A stretch of DNA of 64,000 nt from Acidobacteriota bacterium (GCA_026393755.1 JAPKZO010000024.1:52304-116303), one strand, 5' to 3'; counted from the stretch's first letter, positions 18,585 to 27,921 are shown. Notes: generated by a model not told the origin, from the letters alone. Numbers and translations are program-made.

Positions 18585-20216
18585 ATGAACCAGCTCTACT
18601 ACGGCGACAACCTAGACGTGCTGCGGCGCCACATTGATGACGAGAGTGTGGACCTCGTCTACCTCGACCCGCCGTTCAACTCGAATGCGAGCTACAACGT
18701 GCTTTTTGCCGAGCGGGACGGGGCACGGGCCGCCTCACAGATCAAGGCGTTCGGGGACACGTGGAAGTGGGACGACAGCGCGGCGCGGGCCTGTCAGGAG
18801 GTCATCGAGGCGGGCGGCAAGGTATCGGAGGCCATGCAGGCGTTTCGGACGTTTCTGGGTGACTCCGACATGATGGCCTACGTCGCGATGATGGCGCCGC
18901 GCCTCGTGGAGATGCGCCGCGCGCTGAAGCCGACGGGCAGTCTGTATCTGCATTGTGATTCGACCGCCAGTCACTATCTCAAGATACTCCTCGACGCGGT
19001 ATTCGGCCCGGCTCACTTTCGGAACGAAATAATCTGGCTGCGATCAAAGAACCCGAAGGGATCACAGCACGGACTGACGCGGTTTAGCCCGTTTACGGAC
19101 ACGATCCTCTACTACACAAAGTCCACGTCAGCCCCGATCTACTTGGATCGGATTCGCACCGCGCTGAGCGCCGAGGAATTGGGCGGTAAGTACTCGCATT
19201 CTGACGAGTACGGGCCGTACGAGGATGGCCCGATGCTCCGGTCTGACAGCATGGGACCGCGGCCGAATCTCGTCTATGAATACAAGGGATTCACACCCGG
19301 GCCTGCTGGCTGGCGCGTCGAACGGTCAGTACTTGAAGAAATCGACCGACAGGGTAATCTGAATTGGACAAAGAACGGAGTGCGCCGGAAGCTGCGACCT
19401 TCGACTGAGAAGGGCCAGCCTATTGGTAGCTTCTGGGGAGACATCCCACCGATCAACTCCCAAGCACAGGAACGACTCGGCTATCCGACGCAAAAACCGG
19501 AAGCTTTACTCGAACGGATCATCTCGGCCAGCTCGAACGAACGCGACGTCGTGATGGACCCGTTCTGCGGATGCGGAACGACGATCGCCGCCGCGCAGAA
19601 GTTACACCGCCACTGGGTCGGGATCGACATCACGACACTAGCGATCAGTCTGATTCGGCATCGCTTGGCGGACGCGTTTGGCGCACGGGCGAAATACGAA
19701 GTCGTTGGTGAGCCGGTATCTCTGCCCGACGCCGCGAAGCTGGCCACAGACGACCCATACCAGTTCCAGTGGTGGGCGCTTGGACTGGTAGGTGCGCGAC
19801 CCGTCGAAGGCAAGAAAGGTGCGGACCACGGAATCGACGGCCGCATCTACTTCCACGAAGGCGACACCGCGAAGACGAAACAGATCGTCCTGTCGGTGAA
19901 GGCCGGACACGTGACGGTGTGCCATCTGCGAGATCTCCTCGGCGTCATGGATCGCCAGAAGGCCGAGATCGGTGTCCTGCTCTGCATGGATGAGCCGACA
20001 ACGCCGATGCGGAAAGAATGCGCCAGCGCCGGGTTCTACACGTCTCCGTGGGGCAAGCACGCGCGGTTGCAGATCCTGACCGTGGAAGACATGCTGACCG
20101 GCAAGACGATTGACCGGCCTCCGGCCCAGACGAGCGTCACTTTTAAACGGGCTCCGAAGGCACAGCTAGAAGTCAGAGAGACAAGCCCCATGCCATTCGG
20201 CGATCCTGAAGAATGA
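18585..20216 (+). CDS. DNA N6-adenine/N4-cytosine methyltransferase with C-terminal Mrr-like nuclease-type domain
   Basis: 543 residues from ATG 18585. Motif IV ([16 protein letters not shown]) near residue 25 comes before motif I ([15 protein letters not shown]) near residue 325, which is the beta-class order. An insert with the probable target-recognition region lies between them (residues ~150-300). After residue ~390 there is an extra domain. It has [12 protein letters not shown] followed by QIVLSVKAG, matching the G-x-D-x-G-I-D-G … V-K pattern of Mrr-type PD-(D/E)xK folds. A one-protein restriction-modification enzyme is possible, though the same fusion occurs in solitary methyltransferases. 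It is preceded by a transposase remnant. Target sequence unknown. Confidence 0.8.
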   Translation: MNQLYYGDNLDVLRRHIDDESVDLVYLDPPFNSNASYNVLFAERDGARAASQIKAFGDTWKWDDSAARACQEVIEAGGKVSEAMQAFRTFLGDSDMMAYVAMMAPRLVEMRRALKPTGSLYLHCDSTASHYLKILLDAVFGPAHFRNEIIWLRSKNPKGSQHGLTRFSPFTDTILYYTKSTSAPIYLDRIRTALSAEELGGKYSHSDEYGPYEDGPMLRSDSMGPRPNLVYEYKGFTPGPAGWRVERSVLEEIDRQGNLNWTKNGVRRKLRPSTEKGQPIGSFWGDIPPINSQAQERLGYPTQKPEALLERIISASSNERDVVMDPFCGCGTTIAAAQKLHRHWVGIDITTLAISLIRHRLADAFGARAKYEVVGEPVSLPDAAKLATDDPYQFQWWALGLVGARPVEGKKGADHGIDGRIYFHEGDTAKTKQIVLSVKAGHVTVCHLRDLLGVMDRQKAEIGVLLCMDEPTTPMRKECASAGFYTSPWGKHARLQILTVEDMLTGKTIDRPPAQTSVTFKRAPKAQLEVRETSPMPFGDPEE

Positions 20217-20337
20217 CACTTGACCACTACCCCGGCGAGTCGACGCTGGACAGGCGCGACCCCGGTGGAGTAGAAGCAGACTCCGACCGGCCGACTCGTC
20301 ACCGTCTCCGGGTCTTCTGTCACAGCGGATCAGGGCT

Positions 20338-21363
20338 ATGGAACTGACTTCCGACCGCCGCCACGCTAACCCGTGCGAACGTGCCGCCTGGATTCTCGCT
20401 GGGATTGCCCTCGTGCTGATTCTGGGCCTGCACCTGGTGCCCGCGCTTCTGGCCGGCCTGCTCGTCCACGAACTCGTGCACGTTCTTGCGCCGCGGTTCA
20501 AGATCTTCCGTATCCATCGGAAGCGACGCAAACTAGTCGCCGTCGCGTTGCTGGCGACGTTCGTCGTGCTGGCGATCGTGCTTGTGGGGATCGGGATCGT
20601 GGCGTTTGCCAGGAGCGACGCCGGCAATCTGCCGACATTCCTCAAGAAGATGGGGGAGATCCTCGATCGATGGCGCGCCGTACTGCCGGCGTCGGTGGTC
20701 GGAAGTTTTCCAGGCGACATCGAGGAGCTGAAGACGGTCCTGGTGCAAGGTCTGCGCGGGCATACCAGCGAGGTCGAACAGTTCGGCGCTCACACCGGTC
20801 GCGTGCTCGCCCACATACTGGTCGGGCTGGTCGTTGGCGCGCTGGTTGCGCTGCGTGAGGTGGAGCCGGGCCTCACGCCTGGTCCGCTGGCCTCAGCGCT
20901 CCAGGAACGCGCGCGTCGCCTCTGCCGCGCGTTTCGTCGAGTCGTATTCGCTCAAGTCCGGATTGCGTCTATCAACACACTGCTCACCGGTGCGTACCTG
21001 CTTGTAGCGCTTCCGCTCTTCGGCGTCCATGTCCCGCTCGCCAAGACGCTCGTCCTGGTCACGTTCGTGACCGGGCTGCTGCCGGTCGTTGGTAATCTCA
21101 TCTCCAATACGCTCATCGTCTTCGTGAGCGTGAGCGTATCGGTCTCGGTGGCGATCTCGTCGCTCGTCTTCCTCATCGTCATCCACAAGCTCGAGTACTT
21201 CCTCAATGCCAGGATTGTCGGAAGCCAGATCAACGCGCGAGCGTGGGAGATGCTGCTGGCGATGATGGTGATGGAGGCCGCCTTCGGCTTGCCCGGACTG
21301 GTCGCGGCACCCATCTACTACGCGTACGTCAAGGATGAGCTGACGAGTCGGCAGTTGATCTGA
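20338..21363 (+). CDS. AI-2E family transporter (PerM/YdiK-like membrane protein)
   Basis: 341 residues with about seven hydrophobic helices. Visible features are the N-terminal helix pair (AAWILAGIALVLILGLHLV), a long amphipathic segment (residues ~95-150), and the conserved C-terminal stretch VTFVTGLLPVVGNLISNTL. It is followed by LIVIHKLEYFLNARIVGSQI and a PGLVAAPIYYAYVK tail. This matches the AI-2E/PF01594 family, some members of which export quorum signals or act as cation/proton exchangers. No partner genes adjoin it. The start at ATG 20338 has no strong ribosome site. It is followed by two REP-like palindromes. Confidence 0.87.
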   Translation: MELTSDRRHANPCERAAWILAGIALVLILGLHLVPALLAGLLVHELVHVLAPRFKIFRIHRKRRKLVAVALLATFVVLAIVLVGIGIVAFARSDAGNLPTFLKKMGEILDRWRAVLPASVVGSFPGDIEELKTVLVQGLRGHTSEVEQFGAHTGRVLAHILVGLVVGALVALREVEPGLTPGPLASALQERARRLCRAFRRVVFAQVRIASINTLLTGAYLLVALPLFGVHVPLAKTLVLVTFVTGLLPVVGNLISNTLIVFVSVSVSVSVAISSLVFLIVIHKLEYFLNARIVGSQINARAWEMLLAMMVMEAAFGLPGLVAAPIYYAYVKDELTSRQLI

Positions 21364-21391
21364 CAACGCACGCAGCCAGCATCACCCAGGA

Positions 21392-21409
21392 GCCACGCTG
21401 GAGCGTGGC
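21392..21409. repeat. REP-like palindrome
   Basis: GCCACGCTGGAGCGTGGC, arms of eight bases around GG, lies 29 bases after the AI-2E gene stop. A second palindrome of the same design is 54 bases further on. Such hairpins can terminate transcription or belong to a dispersed REP-type family. Confidence 0.55.
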
Positions 21410-21463
21410 GATCCCAGGCTCGCAACGGATCGGACAGCTGGTCAGCGTGACACCCCTGGAATC

Positions 21464-21481
21464 GCCGGGCTCCAGCCCGGC
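21464..21481. repeat. REP-like palindrome
   Basis: GCCGGGCTCCAGCCCGGC, eight-base arms around CC, has the same design as the palindrome at 21,392. It lies in the ~650-base gap between the AI-2E transporter and the acyl-AMP ligase. The rest of that gap holds no gene I can support apart from a short protein-like stretch on the minus strand. Confidence 0.55.
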
Positions 21482-21549
21482 CTCCAGCACGAGGCCCCCG
21501 CCCTGCCGAATCCCGAACCCTGAATTCCCAATCCCGCCCCTTCTTCCCC

Positions 21550-21700
21550 CCCGGGCGTCGCTCGACGAACTTCCAGCCGCCCGCCATCGACGAGATGATG
21601 CCGCGGCCCTCGACGTAGTCGTGATAGTAGACGAGGTACACGTGGAGGATGTTGAGGTTCCGGTTCAGGATTGCGCCGCACGGGCCGCGGCCGTGCGGGA
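21550..21700 (-). pseudogene. Possible gene fragment of unknown family
   Basis: One minus-strand frame reads LNRNLNILHVYLVYYHDYVE followed by GRGIISSMAGGWKFVERRP. The composition is that of a folded protein and unlike the Arg/Ser/Pro-rich shadow translations around it. There is no start with a ribosome site, and the frame degenerates on both sides. I do not recognise the family. It may be the tail of a decayed gene left in the gap before the lipid operon, or chance. Confidence 0.25.
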
Positions 21701-22019
21701 GAGGGCGAACGTGGCGCGGATCGAATCCGGAGAGAGAACCAGAGAGACCCACGTCGCGAGTGGTCGATGGCCGACCGCATCGAAGACGCGAAGTCAGAAC
21801 CCTGCCGGAGACAGGCGCGGGACATCGTGTTGTGTTGTGCTGGTTGTCCAAGTTCGGGTCAACCAGACGCGCGTGAATACAGGCATGCCGACCGGCTACC
21901 AGGTGGCTGATTCTAACGTCGTGACGAAGTTGATCGCGTTGAAGAGATGAATTCCTATGTGGAAAGTCGGTACTGACCCCGCCTCACGAGCACGGGATAC
22001 AGTAGAGGCCGGAGGGCAC

Positions 22020-23732
22020 GTGAATTCTGCAGACGTCGCGACCCTGACTGAACTGCTCCGCCTGCGCGAGACGGAGACACCGGATCGCGCGGCGTTCCGT
22101 TTCCTGCCTGACGGGCTGGCGGTCACGAAGGAACTGACCTACGCCGAGTTGGGCGTTCGCGTGAGGGCCATCGCCGCCGAACTGCAGGAGCGCCTGCCGC
22201 CTGGAAGTCGCGCGCTGCTGCTGTACCCGCCCGGCCTGGAGTTCGTCTGCGCGTTTCTCGGCTGCCTCCACGCCGGCGTGATCGCCGTACCGGTCTATCC
22301 GCCGCGCGGCCACGATGTCGATCCGCGAATCCGTTCGATCGTGCAAGATGCCGCCCCGGCCCTCGGCCTTGCACCCGCGTCGATGCTTCCCGCCGGGACA
22401 GCGCCGCCCCCTCTCGCCGGGCTGAACCCGGGCATGGCCTGGCTGGCGACCGATTCAGTCGATCCGGCGGGGCAGGCCGATTGGCGCCACTGGAAGCCAA
22501 CGCCTTCGACGGTCGCCCACCTGCAGTACACGTCTGGCTCGACGGCCGCTCCGACGGGAGTCATCGTCACGCACCACAACCTGCTGCGCAACCTGCTCGA
22601 CATGCACCACGGTTGGCGCCACGAGCCAGACAGCGTGATTCTGTCCTGGCTGCCGCATTTCCACGACATGGGGCTGGTGTACGGCGTGCTCGAGCCGCTT
22701 TTCGCCGGCATTCCCGGATACCTGATGCCAGCGATCACCTTCATCCAACGGCCGGTCCGGTGGCTGCAGGCCATCACCACGTTCGGGGTGACGCATAGCG
22801 TGGCGCCGAACTTCGCCTACGACCTGTGCGCCAGAAAGATCAAGGCGGCCGATCGCGACCGGCTGGACCTGAGCCACTGGCACGTCGCGATCAACGGCGC
22901 CGAGCCGATTCGCGCCGAGACGCTGAAGCAGTTCGCCGCGTACTTCGCGTCGTGCGGGTTCCGCGAGGAGGCGTTCTGCCCAGGCTACGGATTGGCAGAA
23001 GCGACGCTGAAGGTGACGTCTTCGCGTCGCGGCGAGCCGGTTCGGTACGCGCGCGTGGACGGGGATGCGCTCGATCTCGGGCGTGTCGAAGCCCGGCCGT
23101 CCGACGACACGCAGGCGAGGACGCTGGTCGGCTGCGGGCGCTCCGAGATCGACACCGAGGTGGTGATTGCCGATCCCGCGACAAGTCGCGCCCTCGGCGA
23201 CGGCGCGGTTGGCGAAGTGTGGGTGGGTGGGTCGACCGTTGCCTCCGGCTACTGGCAGCTTCCGGAGAGGACGGCAACCAGCTTTGCCGCGACGCTGGCC
23301 GACACGGGGCGCGGGCCGTTTCTGCGGACGGGCGATCTCGGGTTCATCCTGGACGGCGATCTGTTCATCAACGGGCGCTTGAAGGACATGCTGATTATCA
23401 GGGGCCAGAACCACTATCCGCAGGACATCGAACTGACGGTTGAGGCGTGCCACGCGGCGTTTCGGCAGAACGGCTGTGCGGCCTTCGCCGTGAACGTGGA
23501 GGGTGAGGAGCGCCTGGTGGTCGCGCAGGAACTCGAACGCGAGGCCAGGGAACTCGATGTCGAGGAAGTGATCGGCCTGGCGCGCCAGGCGGTGGCCGAG
23601 GCGCACGAGATCGGTGTGTATGATATGGTTTTTCTTCGGCCGGGCGGAATTCCCCGCACGTCCAGCGGCAAGATTCAGCGCCACGCCTGCCGCCGGGCGT
23701 ATCTTGACGGCGCCTTCAGGGGCCGTCTCTGA
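22020..23732 (+). CDS. Fatty acyl-AMP ligase (FAAL-type adenylation enzyme)
   Basis: Start taken at GTG 22020, preceded by GGAGGG; an upstream ATG at 21957 has no ribosome site. About 570 residues. Adenylation motifs are QYTSGSTAAPTGVIVTH (P-loop), SWLPHFHDMGLVYG, INGAEPIRAETL, PGYGLAEATLKVT, and FLRTGDLGFILDGDLFINGR with LIIRGQNHYPQDIE. The HDMGL and NHYPQDIE versions are those of FAAL enzymes, which form acyl-adenylates and pass the acyl group to an acyl carrier protein rather than to CoA. First gene of a three-gene operon whose third product carries its own ACP domain, so that domain is the likely acceptor. Identification is firm; chain-length preference unknown. Confidence 0.88.
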   Translation: MNSADVATLTELLRLRETETPDRAAFRFLPDGLAVTKELTYAELGVRVRAIAAELQERLPPGSRALLLYPPGLEFVCAFLGCLHAGVIAVPVYPPRGHDVDPRIRSIVQDAAPALGLAPASMLPAGTAPPPLAGLNPGMAWLATDSVDPAGQADWRHWKPTPSTVAHLQYTSGSTAAPTGVIVTHHNLLRNLLDMHHGWRHEPDSVILSWLPHFHDMGLVYGVLEPLFAGIPGYLMPAITFIQRPVRWLQAITTFGVTHSVAPNFAYDLCARKIKAADRDRLDLSHWHVAINGAEPIRAETLKQFAAYFASCGFREEAFCPGYGLAEATLKVTSSRRGEPVRYARVDGDALDLGRVEARPSDDTQARTLVGCGRSEIDTEVVIADPATSRALGDGAVGEVWVGGSTVASGYWQLPERTATSFAATLADTGRGPFLRTGDLGFILDGDLFINGRLKDMLIIRGQNHYPQDIELTVEACHAAFRQNGCAAFAVNVEGEERLVVAQELEREARELDVEEVIGLARQAVAEAHEIGVYDMVFLRPGGIPRTSSGKIQRHACRRAYLDGAFRGRL

Positions 23733-23743
23733 GACCACCCATC

Positions 23744-25525
23744 ATGACGGACGACATCGACGCGGCGCTCCGGGCGATCGACCAGGCGTCGGGCGGCGAC
23801 GGGTTGTTCAGGAACCTCGACGAAGCCACCCGGCAGGGCATTGCCAGGGAGGTGTCGTGGGTTCACGTACCGGGCGGGGAGCTGCTCTTCCGATGCGGCG
23901 ACGTCGGCGATGCCCTGTTCGTCGTCATCACGGGCCGCCTCCAGGCCATCATCGAGGTGCCTGACGGATCGCCTGTCGTCGTCGGCGAAATCTCGCAGGG
24001 CGAGGTCGTGGGCGAGATGTCCGTGCTCACCGGCGACCCCCGTTCGCTCACCGTGCGCGCGATCCGCGACACGACGCTCGTCAAGCTCTCGACGCAGGCA
24101 TTCGAGCGAGTCACCGACCGAAATCCCAAGGCCATGCTCGCGGTCACCCGACGCATCATCGCCCGCCTGCAGGACCGAAACAGGGGAACGTATCCGCCAG
24201 CCAGGATCGCCACGATTGCTGTCCTGAGCGCCGGTGGCGGCGATCGCCATCGAGGCGTGGTCGAACAGCTCGCGGCGGCCTTCGAACGCATCGGAACGAC
24301 GCTGGTGCTGACCGGATCGAAGGTCGAGCAGGCCACCCGTGGCCTGGACGAGCTCGCCGCCTCCCGCTGGTTCGACGATCAGGAGCGGCAGCACGCCCAC
24401 ACGCTCTATGTCGCCGATGCCACGTCCACGCGTTGGACCGCCAGGTGCGTCCGGCAGGCCGATCGCGCCCTGATCGTGGCCGACGGTGATACGCGTCCCG
24501 ACCACGACCGGCTGGTGTCCTGGTCGCTCGACCTGAGCCTCCGAGACGGACTGCCGCCGGTCGAGCTGGTCCTGCTGCACGCGACGACGGCCACGCCGAG
24601 CGGAACCGCCGCGTGGCTCGCGGCGACGGGGGCGGTGTCGCACCATCACGTGTGCCCGAGCGTTACCGGCGAATACGATCGGGTGGTGCGGTTTCTGACC
24701 GGCCGCGCAGTCGGACTGGTGCTCGGCGGCGGGGGCGCGCGCGGGTTCGCGCACATCGGCGTGATTCGGGCGTTTCGCGAGGCAGGCGTGCCGATCGACG
24801 CCGTTGGCGGCACGAGCATGGGTGCCATCATCGCAGGGCAGTGCGCCATGGATCTGGACCCGGCTGCCATGCTGGCCCTCAACCGGCATCACTGGATCGT
24901 CAACAACCCGCTGAAGGACAAGACCCTGCCGGTCGTGGCTCTGCTCGCGTGTCGCCGGCTCGATGCGATGGTGGCCGCCATGTTCGGCACGATCGACATT
25001 CCGGACCTGTGGCTGCGCTACTTCTGCGTGTCGGCCGACCTCACCAACGCCGAACTGCGGATCCACCAGGATGGCCGGCTGGCCCGCGCGACGCGCGCCA
25101 GCATGTCGCTGCCTGGCATCGCGATTCCCGTGCACGACAAAGGGGCGCTGCTGATCGATGGCGGCGTGCTCAACAATTTGCCCGCCGACATCATGAAGAA
25201 GGTGGTGGGGGGGCCGGTGGTCGCCGTCAACGTGACACCCGAGAAGGATCTCGCCATCACCGGTCCGTATCCCGAGGCCATTTCGGGGTGGAACCTGCTG
25301 CTGAACCGCCGGCACCGCAAGGTGCCTGGCATCCTCTCCATCATCATGCGGACGACGATGCTGGCGAGCGCCCGCGAACGCAAACGCGTGACCGACGACA
25401 TCGATCTGCTGCTCAATCCGGCGGTCGAACAGTTCGGCATGTTCGACTGGGACAAACTCGACGCGATTGCCCAAGTGGGGTACGAGTGCGCTCGGGGTGC
25501 GCTCGAAGGCTGGCAGGCGAGATGA
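23744..25525 (+). CDS. Patatin-like phospholipase with N-terminal cyclic-nucleotide-binding domain (NTE type)
   Basis: 593 residues, 11 bases after the acyl-AMP ligase. Residues ~15-135 form a cNMP-binding domain (DALFVVITGRLQAIIEV; phosphate cassette GEVVGEMSVLTGDPRSLTVR). The middle resembles the linker of neuropathy-target-esterase proteins. The patatin domain starts near residue 325: oxyanion loop VLGGGGARGFAHIG, nucleophile GGTSMGAIIAG, and catalytic Asp in IDGGVLNNLPAD. It should release fatty acids from (lyso)phospholipids at the membrane, possibly switched by cAMP or cGMP. The stop overlaps the start of the next gene by ATGA, so synthesis is coupled to the acyltransferase. Confidence 0.88.
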   Translation: MTDDIDAALRAIDQASGGDGLFRNLDEATRQGIAREVSWVHVPGGELLFRCGDVGDALFVVITGRLQAIIEVPDGSPVVVGEISQGEVVGEMSVLTGDPRSLTVRAIRDTTLVKLSTQAFERVTDRNPKAMLAVTRRIIARLQDRNRGTYPPARIATIAVLSAGGGDRHRGVVEQLAAAFERIGTTLVLTGSKVEQATRGLDELAASRWFDDQERQHAHTLYVADATSTRWTARCVRQADRALIVADGDTRPDHDRLVSWSLDLSLRDGLPPVELVLLHATTATPSGTAAWLAATGAVSHHHVCPSVTGEYDRVVRFLTGRAVGLVLGGGGARGFAHIGVIRAFREAGVPIDAVGGTSMGAIIAGQCAMDLDPAAMLALNRHHWIVNNPLKDKTLPVVALLACRRLDAMVAAMFGTIDIPDLWLRYFCVSADLTNAELRIHQDGRLARATRASMSLPGIAIPVHDKGALLIDGGVLNNLPADIMKKVVGGPVVAVNVTPEKDLAITGPYPEAISGWNLLLNRRHRKVPGILSIIMRTTMLASARERKRVTDDIDLLLNPAVEQFGMFDWDKLDAIAQVGYECARGALEGWQAR

Positions 25526-26499
25526 GAAGCGCCGGCCGGTCCCACGAGGACATCGTCACCTGGCTGCTGGCGGCGGTCGCGGCCGAACTACGGCTCGATC
25601 CGGTCACGATGGATGTCGATCGCGCCCTCACGTTCTACGGCCTCGACTCGCTGACCGCGGCGACCATTGCCGGCGAACTTTCCGATTGGCTGGGAAGGCA
25701 GCTGCCGGATGATGTGCTGCAGGCGGGTGTCAGTATCAACGTCCTGGCCAACCGGCTCGCCCGGCCAGTGGCCGACGACCGGCCGCCCCGCGCGGTTCGC
25801 CGCCGGCGAAGCTCCGATGCGATCGACTACGCCGCGATCGATTACCACCGCACCCCTTCGCTTGAACGTGCCATCAGGGCGGTCATTCGGATCCTCGTCA
25901 AGGTGACCAGCGACGTCCATGTCGAGGGTCTTGATCACTGTCCGGTATCAGGGCCCGCGCTCGTCGCCAGCAACCACCTGCACATTCTGGACGCGGTCTG
26001 GATGCTCGCCGTCCTGCCGCGGCGGACCATCCTGCTGGTGGCCGAGGAGTTCGAGCGGAAGCCCGTGCTGGGCTGGCTGCTGAACATCGGCCGCGTGATC
26101 TACATCTCACGGGGAACAGCCGACCACGCCGCGCTCGACCAGGCGCTCCTGGTGCTTCGGCACGGCGGCGCGCTGGCCGTCGCCCCCGAGGGCAAACTGA
26201 GCCGCACGGGCGGCCTGATCAGGGCACACAGCGGCATCGCGTATCTGGCGACGCACTCGGGCGTGCCAGTGACGCCAGCCGTCCTGTGGGGACAGGAGCG
26301 GGCCTGGAGGTCGTGGCTGCGGCTGAGGCGGGTTCGCCTCGAAGTGCGGTTCGGGTCGGCCGTGCACGTGCCGTTCGGGCCCGCCGGGCCGCGCGAGTTG
26401 AGGCGCCACACCGACGGGATCATGCGATCGCTGGCTGCACTGCTGCCGCCGGCGTACCAGGGCGTGTATCGGACGCCGTCCGGCCCTGGCGCGGGCTGA
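25522..26499 (+). CDS. Acyl carrier protein domain fused to a PlsC-like acyltransferase
   Basis: 325 residues from ATG 25522, overlapping the phospholipase stop by ATGA. Residues ~8-85 form an acyl carrier domain, with the phosphopantetheine serine in FYGLDSLTAATIAGEL. After a basic linker, residues ~125-310 form a 1-acylglycerol-3-phosphate acyltransferase domain: HxxxxD in NHLHILDAVWML, an R-containing block VIYISRGTADH, and APEGKLSRTGG. The fusion makes sense beside a FAAL: the ligase could load a fatty acid on the built-in ACP, which then feeds the acyltransferase site. The acceptor lipid is unknown. It is the last gene of the operon, and a terminator of the convergent cold-shock gene lies just after it. 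Confidence 0.85.
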   Translation: MRSAGRSHEDIVTWLLAAVAAELRLDPVTMDVDRALTFYGLDSLTAATIAGELSDWLGRQLPDDVLQAGVSINVLANRLARPVADDRPPRAVRRRRSSDAIDYAAIDYHRTPSLERAIRAVIRILVKVTSDVHVEGLDHCPVSGPALVASNHLHILDAVWMLAVLPRRTILLVAEEFERKPVLGWLLNIGRVIYISRGTADHAALDQALLVLRHGGALAVAPEGKLSRTGGLIRAHSGIAYLATHSGVPVTPAVLWGQERAWRSWLRLRRVRLEVRFGSAVHVPFGPAGPRELRRHTDGIMRSLAALLPPAYQGVYRTPSGPGAG

Positions 26500-26517
26500 T
26501 TTCGCCCGGTCAAACGA

Positions 26518-26553
26518 CAAAAACCGCCCGGGCGCGCGAAGCGCACGGGCGGC
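26518..26553 (-). terminator. Rho-independent terminator of the cold-shock gene
   Basis: On the minus strand, GCCGCCCGTGCG pairs with CGCGCCCGGGCGG around a short CTTCG loop and is followed by TTTTT. It lies 59 bases beyond the cold-shock gene stop and just after the convergent acyltransferase gene. Confidence 0.8.
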
Positions 26554-26611
26554 TCTTGTGGGATTATCTGAGTACGAGCGGGCTCAGGCGGCCCGCCGTG
26601 CGTCGGCCAAA

Positions 26612-26815
26612 CTAGGCGACGTTGACGTTCTCAGCGCGCGGACCCTTGGGCCCCTGACCACGCTCGAAGGTCACTGCCTGGCCTTCGCGCAGGTCGTCGA
26701 ATCGCGTGTTCGTGCACGCTGACTGGTGGAAAAAGTACTCGCTGCCGTCTTCTGCGGCGACAAACCCAAAACCCTTGTCGCTCACCAGTCGCTTGATCGT
26801 GCCGTTGATAGCCAT
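26612..26815 (-). CDS. Cold-shock protein (CspA family)
   Basis: 67 residues. RNP-1 appears as KGFGFVAAEDG and RNP-2 as EYFFHQSA, followed by the usual VTFERGQGPKGPRAENV ending. A small RNA/DNA chaperone of the cytoplasm. Start at ATG 26815, with AGGAGA eight bases upstream. A ~200-base leader lies before it, typical of cold-shock mRNAs, although I see no specific thermosensor. It is followed by a rho-independent terminator. Divergent from the 27,086 gene. Confidence 0.95.
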   Translation of the reverse strand: MAINGTIKRLVSDKGFGFVAAEDGSEYFFHQSACTNTRFDDLREGQAVTFERGQGPKGPRAENVNVA

Positions 26816-27085
26816 CGTCGTCTCTCCTAGACTGTCGTAGAACCGATTCCCGCCGTTACGCCGCATGCAGCGCCGTGAGGTGTTCACGTACCGGATGAGG
26901 TCGCCTTCGGGTCTGCAGATATCACAGAGACGAGCGGGTCGCGCGACCGGTAGCTTTGAAGTAGACGGGAGCGGCAAACCACGAGGCGTGCCGTCGGCGG
27001 CGGGACTCAAAGCGGAACGTAAAGCAGTATAGCACGGTTGTGCCCAACTCTGACAAGATACTGATGCGCCTCTGGAGGGCCGTTC

Positions 27086-27616
27086 ATGACAGCACGCCAA
27101 ACCCACAAGACCCGCCCATCCGCCTTCGATCGACTCGACAGCACCCGGAAGCTGTCGGTGGTCGACAAGCGCGCGATTAAGAAAGCGACCGAAGCTGAGA
27201 TCGACGCCTTCCTGGTTGGAGCCGGCATTAAGGACCCGCTCAAGCTGGCGGACAAACGCGGCGGCCGATACCTGCCGTTCGAGGACACGCCGGCCTACGT
27301 GTGTGTGGAGGAGCTCGAAGGCGACCTTTATCTGCGGGTCGAATCGAAGGTCATGGAACTGCCGGACGATCGGGACCAGGTGTTCGTGCTGATGAACGCG
27401 ATGTTGGAAATCAACGCGAGCGTGCCGGGCGTGTGCCGGCTGGCGGTAGACGACGGACTGGTTGTCGCGGCGGGCTCCGAGACGCTGAAGGCGCTGCGGG
27501 CTCCGGACGCGCTCACCCAGCACATCGAGCTGGTGATTGAGTTCGCCGAAGAGGCGGCCGCCGAACTGAAGCGGATCATGCGGCGATCTGCCGGCGCCAG
27601 GCGCCGACGAAGCTGA
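27086..27616 (+). CDS. Conserved hypothetical protein, YbjN/CesT-like fold suspected
   Basis: 176 residues with a good ribosome site (GGAGG, eight bases before ATG). The N-terminal ~60 residues are charged and helical. The rest alternates strands and helices: YLPFEDTPAYVCVEELEGDL, VFVLMNAMLEINASVPGVCR, LAVDDGLVVAAGSETLKALR, and a closing helix VIEFAEEAAAELKRIM. This order resembles the YbjN/secretion-chaperone fold, but no signature motif proves it. Codon use matches the neighbours. It stands alone, divergent from the cold-shock gene; role unknown. Confidence 0.7.
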   Translation: MTARQTHKTRPSAFDRLDSTRKLSVVDKRAIKKATEAEIDAFLVGAGIKDPLKLADKRGGRYLPFEDTPAYVCVEELEGDLYLRVESKVMELPDDRDQVFVLMNAMLEINASVPGVCRLAVDDGLVVAAGSETLKALRAPDALTQHIELVIEFAEEAAAELKRIMRRSAGARRRRS

Positions 27617-27921
27617 TCCGTCAGACGTCGACCTGCTCGGATTCGGCGACACCTCGGCTGACGCACTGAATTGAATCTTCGTCGAGCTTTGCCAGTTCCA
27701 GGCGCCGGAAGATGGTCTGACGTTGGTTGCCGAGTCCGTCCGGTGGGCCTGATTCCCAAAGCCCAAGGCCGACAGGTGTTCCCGCCGCGGGAACTTCGGG
27801 GCCGCGTAATCCGTCCCATACCGTGGATCGGTGTCGAGCGCCCGGTCCCACAACCTGACGGCCGTGTCCGTTGCGTCCGTGTCCGCACGAATCACACGAC
27901 AGAGTCGCTGGAGGTCAGGGA
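27617..27921. other. 305-base gap with no supported gene
   Basis: A long open minus-strand frame passes through it from the cold-shock gene, but it has no ribosome site and the wrong composition. The last bases hold the ribosome site (GGAGGT) of the selenoprotein gene. No repeat or hairpin of note was seen. Confidence 0.5.

Noticed and set aside
22455..23738. 427-codon minus-strand frame and a similar one at 23,675-25,474
   Set aside because: Both are antisense to the acyl-AMP ligase and phospholipase genes, which have full motif sets.
24613..25521. Upstream extension of the ACP-acyltransferase frame
   Set aside because: This part is the wrong frame of the patatin gene and Arg-rich. The ATGA overlap at 25,522 gives the natural start.
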